Shown: positions 27,714 through 35,542 of the stretch, piece by piece
Numbering within the stretch: position 1 is the stretch's first letter
How the letters are laid out: every line of letters starts with the position of its first letter
Assembly: GCA_002427885.1 (NCBI GenBank)
Contig: DIZI01000031.1
Location: 124,001 to 188,000 of the forward strand
Direction: 5' to 3'
Length of the DNA: 64,000 bases
Source: Paludibacter sp. UBA6032
GTDB taxonomy: Bacteria; Bacteroidota; Bacteroidia; Bacteroidales; Paludibacteraceae
Made by a program: the position numbers and the translations under genes
Notes under the pieces: generated by a model
Seen by the model: only the letters and a program-made list of their open reading frames with translations
Databases searched by the model: none
What the model was told of the DNA's origin: nothing

Positions 27714-28385
27714 ATGAATCAGAAATTATTAGAAAAACTATCCGAATGTGTTGAATTCGGAAAAATCAATCTGGCCTCGCCATATCCTCCTCAAATGAAG
27801 GGACTTCCGGGTGCAGATGAAATTACAAAGGAGGCTTTGGAAGCCGGAGTTACGCCTACAGAAATTTTGAATGATGCCTTGATTATTGCCATGAACAAAG
27901 TGGGTCAGAAATTCAGCGAAAACAAAATATTTGTTCCTCAAATGTTATTGTCGGCCAAAGCTATGAGTGCTTCGATGATGCATTTAAAACCCTTTTTTGC
28001 CAATGGTTCGGTGAAACGTAAAGGAACATTTATTCTCGGAACGGTTTACGGCGATTTGCACGATATTGGTAAAAATCTTTTCGGAATGATGGTGGAAGGT
28101 GCCGGCTGGGAAGTCATTGATTTGGGTATCGATGTGAAAATTGAAAAATTTGTGGAAGCAGTACAGCAAAATCCGAATGCTGTTGTTGGAATTTCAGCTT
28201 TGTTGACAACGACCATGGTTCATATGAAACCGGTAATCGATGCCATTCGGATTGCTGTTCCTGAAACTAAAATCATTGTTGGCGGAGCACCACTTTCAGC
28301 TGAATTTGCAACATCAATCGGAGCTGATGGATATGGGAAAAATCCACAGGAAGGCATTATGTGGTTGGATAAAATCTCTGCATAG
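27714..28385 (+). CDS. Corrinoid (B12-binding) methyl-carrier protein, MtaC/MtbC-like
   Basis: A 223-aa cytosolic corrinoid protein that carries a methyl group on cobalt between two methyltransferases. An N-terminal four-helix cap (about 1-95; EALEAGVTPTEILNDALIIAMNKVG, VPQMLLSAKAMSASM) precedes a Rossmann B12 domain (about 103-223) with the base-off ligand motif DLHDIGKN (His116), the SALLTTTM loop and the VGGAPL motif. The length and order match MtaC/MtbC/MttC-type carriers. The stop is 2 bp before the next gene, an MtaA-like methyltransferase, so the two are translationally coupled. The methyl donor is not known. Confidence 0.93.
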   Translation: MNQKLLEKLSECVEFGKINLASPYPPQMKGLPGADEITKEALEAGVTPTEILNDALIIAMNKVGQKFSENKIFVPQMLLSAKAMSASMMHLKPFFANGSVKRKGTFILGTVYGDLHDIGKNLFGMMVEGAGWEVIDLGIDVKIEKFVEAVQQNPNAVVGISALLTTTMVHMKPVIDAIRIAVPETKIIVGGAPLSAEFATSIGADGYGKNPQEGIMWLDKISA

Positions 28386-28387
28386 GG

Positions 28388-29392
28388 ATGAAGGAATTTA
28401 TCAATCGGATTTTGCAAAGTTCCAAAGTAACTGCTTTACCAGTCATGACACATCCGGGTATCGAAGCGATCGGGAAAACCGTTCGGGAAGCAGTATCCAG
28501 CGGAGAGATTCATTATAAGGCAATAAAATATATTTCAGAACATTTTGATACACTTGCCTGTACTTCCATTATGGATTTGACGGTCGAAGCAGAAGCTTTC
28601 GGGGCAAAAATTAATTTTCCTGAACATGAAGTTCCTTCTGTATCCGAACGATTAGTTGTTGATTTAGAGTCAGTAGAATTACTTGAAGTTCCTTCATTAG
28701 AAAAAGGCCGGATTTCACAATTTCTGTTAGCAAACAAACTTGCTGCAGAAAATATAAAAAACAAACCTGTTTTTTCAGGATGTATAGGTCCATTTTCTTT
28801 AGCCGGTCGATTGTACGATATGTCTGAAATAATGGTGGCCATTTACATTGAACCTGATATAGTACTTCAACTTCTATCGAAATGTACAGAATTTTTAGTG
28901 AATTATTGCATAGCGTTAAAAGCAACCGGGACGGCTGGAGTAATTATTGCCGAACCGGCTGCAGGTCTTCTATCAGATGATGATTGTAAGGAATATTCTT
29001 CAAATTTTGTAAAACAAATAGTTGATTCAGTGCAGGATGAAACATTTACAATAATTCTGCATAATTGTGGAAATACCGGACATTGTACTAATGCTATGAT
29101 AGCTAGTGGTGCTAAGGCATTACATTTTGGAAATGCCATTAATATGGAAGATGTTTTGAAACAATGTCCAAAGGATATTGTAGTGATGGGAAATCTGAAT
29201 CCGGTTGGAGTTTTTAAACAGGGAACAAGAGAATCCGTCCGAAAAGCAACCCGCAAATTGTTGGATGAAACAGCCGGTTATCTTAATTTCGTTATTTCCA
29301 GTGGTTGTGATTTACCTCCTTTTGTGCCCGAAGAAAATATATATGCATTTTTAGAAACAGTTGAAGAGTTTAATACCAAACAGTACACTTAA
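28388..29392 (+). CDS. MtaA/MtbA-like zinc methyltransferase (URO-D family)
   Basis: A 334-aa TIM-barrel methyltransferase of the MtaA/MtbA/CmuA branch of the URO-D superfamily. All three zinc ligands expected in that branch are present: His225 and Cys227 in LHNCG and Cys307 in SSGCDLPPFVPEENI. In methanogens these enzymes move a methyl from the corrinoid protein to the thiol of coenzyme M. Bacteroidota are not known to make coenzyme M, so the acceptor here may be another thiol such as homocysteine, or the enzyme may be the substrate-side methyltransferase. It is sandwiched between the corrinoid carrier and its reactivase with 2-bp and overlapping junctions. Confidence 0.88.
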   Translation: MKEFINRILQSSKVTALPVMTHPGIEAIGKTVREAVSSGEIHYKAIKYISEHFDTLACTSIMDLTVEAEAFGAKINFPEHEVPSVSERLVVDLESVELLEVPSLEKGRISQFLLANKLAAENIKNKPVFSGCIGPFSLAGRLYDMSEIMVAIYIEPDIVLQLLSKCTEFLVNYCIALKATGTAGVIIAEPAAGLLSDDDCKEYSSNFVKQIVDSVQDETFTIILHNCGNTGHCTNAMIASGAKALHFGNAINMEDVLKQCPKDIVVMGNLNPVGVFKQGTRESVRKATRKLLDETAGYLNFVISSGCDLPPFVPEENIYAFLETVEEFNTKQYT

Positions 29393-30087
29393 TGAGCTTT
29401 CAATCCTTTCATTTTACTTTTAGCGAAGTTGCTCCGACATTCGACGAAATACTTGATTTTCTCAAATCGTCCGATTTGGAAGAAGAACATCCAGCCATCG
29501 TTTTTATTCGGGATATTTTGACTGAACTGAACTTTGATACTGGAATTTCAGGTGGTTACATCCTGAAAAAAATTGAGAGTTTGAATGTAAAGAAAGGAAT
29601 AATCAAAATTGAGAAACAGGAATTGGATCTTGGCCGTCAAGTGTGTGGTTATATCAGGGAAGCAACTCAGACTGCAATGTTTCTTTGCACAGCCGGTGAA
29701 GATTTTACCCGGATGACAAACCAACTCAACGAACAAGGGGATATCATGGAAGCTTATATTCTCGATGCCATTGGTTCGTTGACTGTTGAAAAGGCGATGG
29801 ATAGAATCCAGGAAAGTCTTAAAAATGAATTTGGCGGAAAAGGATTTAAAATCTCCAACCGTTACAGTCCGGGTTATTGTAACTGGCCGCTTTCCGACCA
29901 GAAAACATTGTTTAATTTAATAGGTGGAAATCAAACGGGTATTACTTTAAGCGATTCCTGCCTAATGACTCCCCGGAAATCCGTCAGCGGGATTATTGGC
30001 ATTGGGGAGCATCTGAAACATCATGAATATGGATGCGTTATTTGCAATAATTCAACTTGTATTTACCGGAAAATATTACATGAATAA
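29392..30087 (+). CDS. Stand-alone MetH-type reactivation domain (AdoMet-binding)
   Basis: A 231-aa protein similar to the C-terminal activation domain of cobalamin-dependent methionine synthase (MetH), here as a separate polypeptide. In MetH this domain binds AdoMet and reductively methylates oxidised cob(II)alamin. Key segments: EAYILDAIGSLTVEKAMDRIQE, the RYSPGYCNWPLSDQ loop (MetH has RxxxGYPACPDHTEK) and SCLMTPRKSVSGIIG. Its ATG overlaps the stop of the upstream methyltransferase by one base (TAATG), which ties it to the corrinoid carrier. Infer that it repairs that carrier after accidental oxidation, in place of RamA-type ATP-dependent activators. Cysteines near the C-terminus (CVICNNSTC) are unexplained. 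Confidence 0.85.
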   Translation: MSFQSFHFTFSEVAPTFDEILDFLKSSDLEEEHPAIVFIRDILTELNFDTGISGGYILKKIESLNVKKGIIKIEKQELDLGRQVCGYIREATQTAMFLCTAGEDFTRMTNQLNEQGDIMEAYILDAIGSLTVEKAMDRIQESLKNEFGGKGFKISNRYSPGYCNWPLSDQKTLFNLIGGNQTGITLSDSCLMTPRKSVSGIIGIGEHLKHHEYGCVICNNSTCIYRKILHE

Positions 30088-30151
30088 TTTCTTCATTGTG
30101 ATGTAATTTTGAAAATTCTTTGTATTTTTATTGCGTTAAAAATGAATTTTT

Positions 30152-30652
30152 ATGGAAATTCAAATTATTCAAAACAAGATTTACGAAATTCGTGGACTTA
30201 AAGTCATTCTAGACAAAGATCTGGCAGCACTTTATGAAGTAACAACAGGAAATCTAAATAAAGCAGTTAAACGAAATGTTGACAGATTTCCATCTGATTT
30301 TATGTTTCAATTAACCAATGAAGAGTTTGATTTGATATTCCAAAATGGAACATCAAGTTGGGGAGGTACCCGAAAGCTTCCTTATGCATTCTCTGAACAT
30401 GGTGTGGCAATGTTAGCAGGAATATTAAATAGCACAAAAGCTATTGAAATTAATATCGAAATTGTACGGGCTTTTATCGCCCTTCGTCAGTTTGCACTCG
30501 GATATGCTGAGTTAAATAAGAAACTTGAACAATTTATGTTGGATACCAATATGCAGTTTAATGAAATTTATCAGGTACTTACCGAATTGGCCAGCCAAAA
30601 TGAGCAAAATAAAAAACCGTTGAAACCAATCGGTTATTCAACTTACGAATAA
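30152..30652 (+). CDS. ORF6N domain protein
   Basis: A 166-aa protein with the ORF6N domain at about 1-110: NKIYEIRGLKVILDKDLAALYEV, NLNKAVKRNVDRFPSDFMFQL and KLPYAFSEHGVAMLAGILNS. ORF6N is a DNA-binding domain common in phage antirepressors and also in many solitary Bacteroidota genes. The C-terminal ~50 residues are helical and charged. No other phage gene is nearby, so it is probably a long-settled orphan. Its promoter may include TAATTTTG at 30104-30111. Target unknown. Confidence 0.85.
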   Translation: MEIQIIQNKIYEIRGLKVILDKDLAALYEVTTGNLNKAVKRNVDRFPSDFMFQLTNEEFDLIFQNGTSSWGGTRKLPYAFSEHGVAMLAGILNSTKAIEINIEIVRAFIALRQFALGYAELNKKLEQFMLDTNMQFNEIYQVLTELASQNEQNKKPLKPIGYSTYE

Positions 30653-30689
30653 TAAAACTGACGTGAAATTATAAAAAATGAAATTTTTC

Positions 30690-30720
30690 TTGCTCAAATA
30701 AAATAAATTTATCATCTTTG
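30690..30720 (+). promoter_or_regulatory. trp operon promoter
   Basis: TTG at 30690-30692 and CATCTTTG at 30713-30720 (one mismatch to TAnnTTTG) with 20-nt spacing fit the Bacteroidota -33/-7 promoter. Transcription would begin about 20 nt before the trp leader peptide ATG. Confidence 0.65.
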
Positions 30721-30745
30721 CAGTCGAAAATAAAACAAAAAGAAA

Positions 30746-30808
30746 ATGAACTCAATTTTAACGGTAAACAAATTTTGGTGGTGGCACTTACAGATTAGCA
30801 AATCGTGA
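30746..30808 (+). CDS. trpL: trp operon leader peptide with three Trp codons
   Basis: A 20-codon frame, ATG at 30746 and TGA at 30806, encodes MNSILTVNKF-WWW-HLQISKS. Three consecutive Trp codons (30776-30784) in so short a peptide, directly upstream of trpB and of a terminator, mark it as an attenuation leader that senses charged tRNA-Trp. An A-rich AAAAGAAA precedes the start, as is usual where Shine-Dalgarno sequences are weak. The stop codon lies inside the 5' arm of the antiterminator pairing described in the attenuator entry. Confidence 0.92.
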   Translation: MNSILTVNKFWWWHLQISKS

Positions 30809-30887
30809 GATGTAACACCTATGTTTATTGTCAAAAATAAATGATAAAACAAAAAAGGCTTGTCGGAACTCACGATAAGCCTTTTTT
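30802..30887 (+). promoter_or_regulatory. trp attenuator: antiterminator and terminator
   Basis: Terminator: AAAAAAGGCTTGTCG (30851-30865) pairs with CGATAAGCCTTTTTT (30873-30887), 7-nt loop, T-run. Antiterminator: ATCGTGAG (30802-30809) is exactly complementary to CTCACGAT (30869-30876), which includes part of the terminator loop and 3' arm. The two structures exclude each other. A ribosome stalled at the Trp codons (30776-30784) leaves 30802-30809 free and favours read-through; one reaching the stop codon (30806-30808) covers it and the terminator forms. Confidence 0.88.
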
Positions 30888-30951
30888 ATTTACAATTTCG
30901 ATTGTTTTCAAAAAAAATACACTAACTGATTAATTATTCAACTTCATAAAA

Positions 30952-32157
30952 ATGAGCTATCAAGCAGACGAAAACGGTTATTACGGTGAATTTGGCGGAG
31001 CCTATATCCCTGAAATCTTGCATGGGACGGTAGAACGCCTCAGGGAAGCGTATTTTGCGATTAAAGAAGATGCTACGTTCAAAACCGAGTATTACGATTT
31101 ATTGAAAAACTACGTGGGACGTCCTTCTCCACTTTATTTTGCCAAACGCTTATCGGAAAAATACGGAACGAAGATTTATCTGAAACGTGAAGACCTGAAT
31201 CACACCGGAGCTCATAAAATCAATAATGCGCTTGGTCAAATCCTGTTGGCAAAACGCATGGGTAAAACCCGGATTATTGCCGAAACAGGTGCAGGACAAC
31301 ATGGAGTGGCTACAGCCACAGCTTGTGCTTTAATGGGTTTGGAATGCATTGTTTTTATGGGCAAGACCGATGTTGAACGTCAGTTCCTGAACGTACAGAA
31401 AATGCGAATGCTGGGTGCAACCGTTGAACCGGTAACCAGCGGAAACCGGACATTGAAAGATGCTACTAATGAAGCCATTCGTTATTGGTGTTCGAATCCG
31501 GATTCATTTTATATAATCGGGTCCACGGTCGGACCTCATCCTTATCCCGATATGGTTGGATTTTTTCAGTCGGTTATCAGCGAGGAAATTAAATGGCAAT
31601 TACAGGAGCAAACCGGTCGTGATTATCCCGATTATCTGATGGCCTGTGTGGGTGGAGGAAGTAATGCCATGGGAACTTATTATCATTATTTAAATGACGA
31701 AAGAGTGAAGATTATTTCCGCAGAAGCCGGCGGACTGGGAATTGATTCCGGAGAATCGGCTGCAACCATTCATTTAGGCACAACGGGTATTATTCACGGT
31801 GCAAAAACACTGTTGATGCAAGATGAGGATGGTCAGATTACCGAGCCTTATTCTATTTCAGCCGGTTTGGATTATCCCGGAATTGGGCCTGCTCAGGCAT
31901 TCTATGCTAAAATAGGTCGCACCAAAGTACATGCGATAAATGATGATGAAGCTTTGGAAGCTGCTTTCGAACTGACAGGTTTGGAAGGAATCATTCCGGC
32001 TATTGAATCGGCACACGCGCTGGCACTTTTGAAAAAAGAAAAAGATACTTTCAAGCCTGAAGATATAGTGGTTATTACTGTTTCGGGTAGGGGAGACAAG
32101 GATATGGATACTTACGTGAAACATTTTAAATCACCCCTAACCCCTAAAGGGGAATAA
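30952..32157 (+). CDS. trpB: Tryptophan synthase beta subunit
   Basis: A 401-aa PLP enzyme that joins indole and serine to make tryptophan, acting with TrpA in an alpha2beta2 complex. The PLP lysine is in HTGAHKINNALGQ, and the glycine-rich phosphate loop is GGGSNAMG. First gene of the operon trpBEGDCFA, directly after the attenuator. The last nine residues (KSPLTPKGE) are unusual: they are encoded by a copy of the C-rich repeat element whose other copies are intergenic, so the natural C-terminus probably ended near YVKHF before the element arrived. Confidence 0.97.
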   Translation: MSYQADENGYYGEFGGAYIPEILHGTVERLREAYFAIKEDATFKTEYYDLLKNYVGRPSPLYFAKRLSEKYGTKIYLKREDLNHTGAHKINNALGQILLAKRMGKTRIIAETGAGQHGVATATACALMGLECIVFMGKTDVERQFLNVQKMRMLGATVEPVTSGNRTLKDATNEAIRYWCSNPDSFYIIGSTVGPHPYPDMVGFFQSVISEEIKWQLQEQTGRDYPDYLMACVGGGSNAMGTYYHYLNDERVKIISAEAGGLGIDSGESAATIHLGTTGIIHGAKTLLMQDEDGQITEPYSISAGLDYPGIGPAQAFYAKIGRTKVHAINDDEALEAAFELTGLEGIIPAIESAHALALLKKEKDTFKPEDIVVITVSGRGDKDMDTYVKHFKSPLTPKGE

Positions 32158-32247
32158 GAATTGGCTGATAAAATTTATAGCGTAAAATAAAGAATTTATA
32201 AATACAAACTAACTAAAAGTTCCCCTTTAGGGGGATTGAGGGGGTCA
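32132..32247. repeat. Inverted pair of C-rich elements between trpB and trpE
   Basis: CACCCCTAACCCCTAAAGGG... (32132-32154) and an inverted, slightly longer copy (32219-32247, GTTCCCCTTTAGGGGG then GAGGGGGTCA) bracket the trpB-trpE gap. The first copy encodes the TrpB C-terminus; the second ends two bases before the trpE ATG. Confidence 0.85.
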
Positions 32248-32248
32248 T

Positions 32249-33658
32249 ATGAAACTATTCGTTCATTCAAAAAAAATGCTGGCCGATTTACAGACGCCGG
32301 TTGGAATTTATCTCAAAATAAGAGATTTATATACTAATTCTGTCTTGTTGGAAAGTTCCGATTATCATGGAGTTGAAAACAGCTATTCGTATATCGGGTT
32401 TTGTCCGATGGGTGGGATTTCTGTGAATCATTTTATAATTAAGGAAGAATATCCTGATGGAACAAAAATTGAAACACCGGTTACCGGAAAGCTGACAGTT
32501 GCCGATCGCTTTGATGCGTTTCTAAAGTTGGTTGATTTGGTGAAGAACGATAATCCGGTAGGTATTAATGGCCTGTTTGGATATTCATCGTACGAGTCGG
32601 TGCAGTATTTTGAGGACGTTAAGCTTAAAGCAAGAGAAACCGTTCCAGGAAGTATGCCGGGCTTACATTATGTTTTGTTCAAATATATAATTGCTGTGAA
32701 TCATTTTAATAATGAGCTGACGATTATTGAAAATTTACTCGAAGGTGAAACTTCTAAAATCAACGATATTGAAGAAATTCTTACAAATAACAATATAGCA
32801 ACTTACGAATTTTCGGCCGTTGGTGAAGAGAAATCTGACATTTCAAATGAAGATTATAAAAAAATGGTGACTCAAGGCAAGAAAGAATGTTTCATAGGAA
32901 ATGTATTTCAAATTGTACTCTCACGCCGTTTTTATCAACAATTTAAAGGGGATGATTTTATGCTTTATCGGACCCTGCGTTCAGTAAATCCATCGCCTTA
33001 TTTGTTTTATTTCAATTTTGGCGATTTCCGTATTTTCGGGTCGTCGCCCGAAGCGCATTTGGTGGTGGACGCAAAGAAACAGAAAGCCTACATCAAACCG
33101 ATTGCCGGAACTTTCAGACGCACCGGCGACGACGAAAAAGATTTTCATTTAGCTGAAAAATTAAGGACTGACAAAAAAGAAAATGCCGAACATGTAATGC
33201 TGGTTGATTTAGCTCGCAACGATTTGAGTCGTAATACCGATCAGGTGAAAGTAGAGGTTTTCCGGGAAGTCCAGTATTACTCGCACGTACTGCATTTGGT
33301 TTCAAGCGTTAGTGGTCAATTAAAACCCGATACAAAAGTTATTAAACTTTTTGCCGATACTTTTCCAGCCGGGACTTTGTCGGGTGCGCCAAAAATTAAA
33401 GCCATGCAATTAATCGATCAAATAGAACCGCACGATCGCGGACCCTATGGAGGATGTATTGGCTATATCGGTTTCGATGGCAGTTTTAATCAGGCCATAA
33501 CCATCCGTTCGTTTGTTAGTAAAAATAATACACTTTATTATCAGGCCGGTGCCGGTATCGTGGCCAAGTCGGACGAAGAAAGTGAATTACAGGAAGTGAA
33601 TAATAAACTGGCCGCTTTAAAACGGGCAGTGGAAGTGGCATCAAAATTTACGATTTAA
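32249..33658 (+). CDS. trpE: Anthranilate synthase component I
   Basis: A 469-aa enzyme converting chorismate to anthranilate with ammonia from TrpG. The N-terminal regulatory part has LLESSDYHGVENSYSYIGF, where the LLES motif is the tryptophan feedback site in characterised TrpE proteins. The chorismate-binding half shows GSSPEAHLVV, KPIAGTFRRTGDDEKD, LVDLARNDLSR, FPAGTLSGAPKIKAMQLI and YYQAGAGIVAKSDEESE. Start at 32249 immediately follows a repeat element. Both transcription (attenuator) and activity (LLES site) are therefore likely to respond to tryptophan. Confidence 0.97.
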   Translation: MKLFVHSKKMLADLQTPVGIYLKIRDLYTNSVLLESSDYHGVENSYSYIGFCPMGGISVNHFIIKEEYPDGTKIETPVTGKLTVADRFDAFLKLVDLVKNDNPVGINGLFGYSSYESVQYFEDVKLKARETVPGSMPGLHYVLFKYIIAVNHFNNELTIIENLLEGETSKINDIEEILTNNNIATYEFSAVGEEKSDISNEDYKKMVTQGKKECFIGNVFQIVLSRRFYQQFKGDDFMLYRTLRSVNPSPYLFYFNFGDFRIFGSSPEAHLVVDAKKQKAYIKPIAGTFRRTGDDEKDFHLAEKLRTDKKENAEHVMLVDLARNDLSRNTDQVKVEVFREVQYYSHVLHLVSSVSGQLKPDTKVIKLFADTFPAGTLSGAPKIKAMQLIDQIEPHDRGPYGGCIGYIGFDGSFNQAITIRSFVSKNNTLYYQAGAGIVAKSDEESELQEVNNKLAALKRAVEVASKFTI

Positions 33659-33742
33659 TAATTTACAATTTACGATTGGAATGAATTACTGAAACTAAAA
33701 ATTTCAAATATCAAACCTTTCAAACTTTTCAAACTGTAAAAC

Positions 33743-34309
33743 ATGAAAATACTGGTTTTCGATAATTACGATTCCTTTACATACAATTTGGTACATGCGG
33801 TCAAAAAGTTGGGATACACTGACGTGGAAGTGCATCGTAACGATCAGATTGCATTGGAAGATATTGTCCGTTTTGATAAAATAATTCTTTCACCCGGACC
33901 GGGTGTGCCTTCCGAATCGGGTATTTTACTTGATCTGATTCGAACTTATGCACCCACCAAAAGTATATTGGGCGTTTGCCTGGGCGAACAGGCCATTGCA
34001 GAAGCTTTTGGCGGGACATTGATTAATCTTACCGAAGTACATCATGGCGTAAGCTCCATGGTGGATGTGCTGGAAGAAGATGTTTTGTTCAAAGGTTTAT
34101 CCAAACAGCTTGAAGTGGGTCGTTATCATTCGTGGGCAGCTGAAAAAACAACATTGCCCGAATGCCTCACGATAACTGCCGTAGATGAAGAAGGAATGAT
34201 TATGGCTTTGGCACACAAAATCTACGATGTGCGTGGCGTTCAGTTTCATCCGGAATCGGTGTTGACTCCGGATGGCGAGAAAATGTTGAAGAACTGGTTG
34301 GAAGATTAG
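33743..34309 (+). CDS. trpG: Anthranilate synthase component II (glutamine amidotransferase)
   Basis: A 188-aa class I glutamine amidotransferase supplying ammonia to TrpE. Catalytic Cys is in GVCLGEQAIAEAFGG (about residue 79); the His/Glu pair is in QFHPESVL (about 169-176). The N-terminus KILVFDNYDSFTYNLVH is typical. The 84-bp gap after trpE is AT-rich with CAAACCTTTCAAACTTTTCAAACT repeats-like wording but no recognised signal. It could also serve aminodeoxychorismate synthase, as in some bacteria with a single subunit. Confidence 0.95.
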   Translation: MKILVFDNYDSFTYNLVHAVKKLGYTDVEVHRNDQIALEDIVRFDKIILSPGPGVPSESGILLDLIRTYAPTKSILGVCLGEQAIAEAFGGTLINLTEVHHGVSSMVDVLEEDVLFKGLSKQLEVGRYHSWAAEKTTLPECLTITAVDEEGMIMALAHKIYDVRGVQFHPESVLTPDGEKMLKNWLED

Positions 34310-34420
34310 TGCTGAAAAGGTTAATTAGTTAACCGGATTAATACAGATAAAATGGGTTTATTTTAAAGGTAATCAGCAGAGGTACTTGCCTCTTACTTAT
34401 TATCTCTTACTTCTGAAAAT

Positions 34421-35416
34421 ATGAAACAAATACTCAATCAATTATTTAATCATCAGTCGCTAACCAGACAGGAAGCTGCTGAGGTAATGACCAATATTGC
34501 TGCCGGCAAATACAACGATTCTCAGATTGCAGCTTTCATTTCCGTGTATTTGATGCGTAGTATCGAGCTTGACGAGGTGATTGGCTTTCGCGATGCACTA
34601 TTGAATCTGGCTATCCCGATGGATTTGTCGGAGTTCGATGCTCTGGATATTGTTGGTACCGGTGGCGATGGAAAAAACACCTTCAATATCTCTACCTGCA
34701 GTTGTTTTGCCGTGGCAGGTGCCGGTTACAAAGTGGCCAAACACGGGAACTACGGTGCCACATCGGTGAGTGGATCGTCCAATGTATTGGAATATTATGG
34801 TGCAAAGTTTACTACAGATATAAATATCATTAAACATTCGCTGGACGATTCGGGCTTTGCTTATTTGCATGCACCGATTTGCAATCCTGCTATGAAAAAT
34901 GTGGCTCCGGTGCGTAAAGGCCTGGGTGTTCGTACATTCTTTAATGTCCTGGGCCCGTTGATTAGTCCTGTTCGTCCGCAATATCAGTGTCTTGGAGTTT
35001 ATAGTCTGAAAATGATGCGCCTCTATAATTACATTTATCAGAATCTTGGTTGTGAGTATTCCATCGTTCATTCGTTGGATGGTTATGATGAAATTTCGTT
35101 GACAGACACCTGCAAAGTGGTAAATAATATTGGCGAATTTGTGTATACACCCGAGCAACTGGGCTTCAAAACATTGAAACAAGAAGAACTTTGGGGTGGA
35201 AGCACAATAAACGAAGCGGCACAGATATTTATGAATGTGCTTGACAACAAAGCTACCGATGCGCAGCGCGATGCAGTCATTATCAATTCGGCTTTTGCCA
35301 TTCAGACCCGAAGTTCCTACAAGCCGCTCGAACAATGCAAAGCCGAAGCTGCTGAATCGCTTGCCGGTGGTTATGCAAAAAAAGCATTTGTGAAGTTTGT
35401 GGAGATTTATAAATAG
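34421..35416 (+). CDS. trpD: Anthranilate phosphoribosyltransferase
   Basis: A 331-aa enzyme that attaches phosphoribose from PRPP to anthranilate. The PRPP loop GTGGDGKNTFNIST (about 80), KHGNYGATSVSGSSNVLE and the NVLGPLISP motif are all present. Normal length. A long open frame on the opposite strand (34598-35335) is a shadow. Downstream lies the second copy of the mini-hairpin array. Confidence 0.97.
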   Translation: MKQILNQLFNHQSLTRQEAAEVMTNIAAGKYNDSQIAAFISVYLMRSIELDEVIGFRDALLNLAIPMDLSEFDALDIVGTGGDGKNTFNISTCSCFAVAGAGYKVAKHGNYGATSVSGSSNVLEYYGAKFTTDINIIKHSLDDSGFAYLHAPICNPAMKNVAPVRKGLGVRTFFNVLGPLISPVRPQYQCLGVYSLKMMRLYNYIYQNLGCEYSIVHSLDGYDEISLTDTCKVVNNIGEFVYTPEQLGFKTLKQEELWGGSTINEAAQIFMNVLDNKATDAQRDAVIINSAFAIQTRSSYKPLEQCKAEAAESLAGGYAKKAFVKFVEIYK

Positions 35417-35420
35417 TTAG

Positions 35421-35535
35421 TTGGCTTCGCCGTTATTAAGTTATTTGCCCTTCGGGCGTTAATAATGGTGTCGTAGATAAATAACGTGCGAAGCACTAAA
35501 TACACGAAGTAAATAACGGCAAAGCCAAATAACAC
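35421..35535. repeat. Mini-hairpin/AAATAAC array, site 2 (trpD-trpC)
   Basis: Left half carries GGCTTCGCC and GCCCTTCGGGC mini-hairpins joined by GTTATTA/GTTATTT; right half carries GTGCGAAGCAC, ACGAAGT and GGCAAAGCC joined by AAATAAC. The two halves are roughly inverted, so the transcript could fold into one long imperfect hairpin. Confidence 0.75.
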
Positions 35536-35542
35536 AAAATTA

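Noticed and set aside
30152..30652. Prophage remnant
   Set aside because: ORF6N is the only phage-like gene; neighbours are metabolic and no att-like repeats or integrase are seen.
34598..35335. 245-codon open frame antisense to trpD
   Set aside because: trpD is unambiguous on the plus strand with all its motifs; the antisense translation has no recognisable domain and an unnatural His/Cys/Arg-rich composition.
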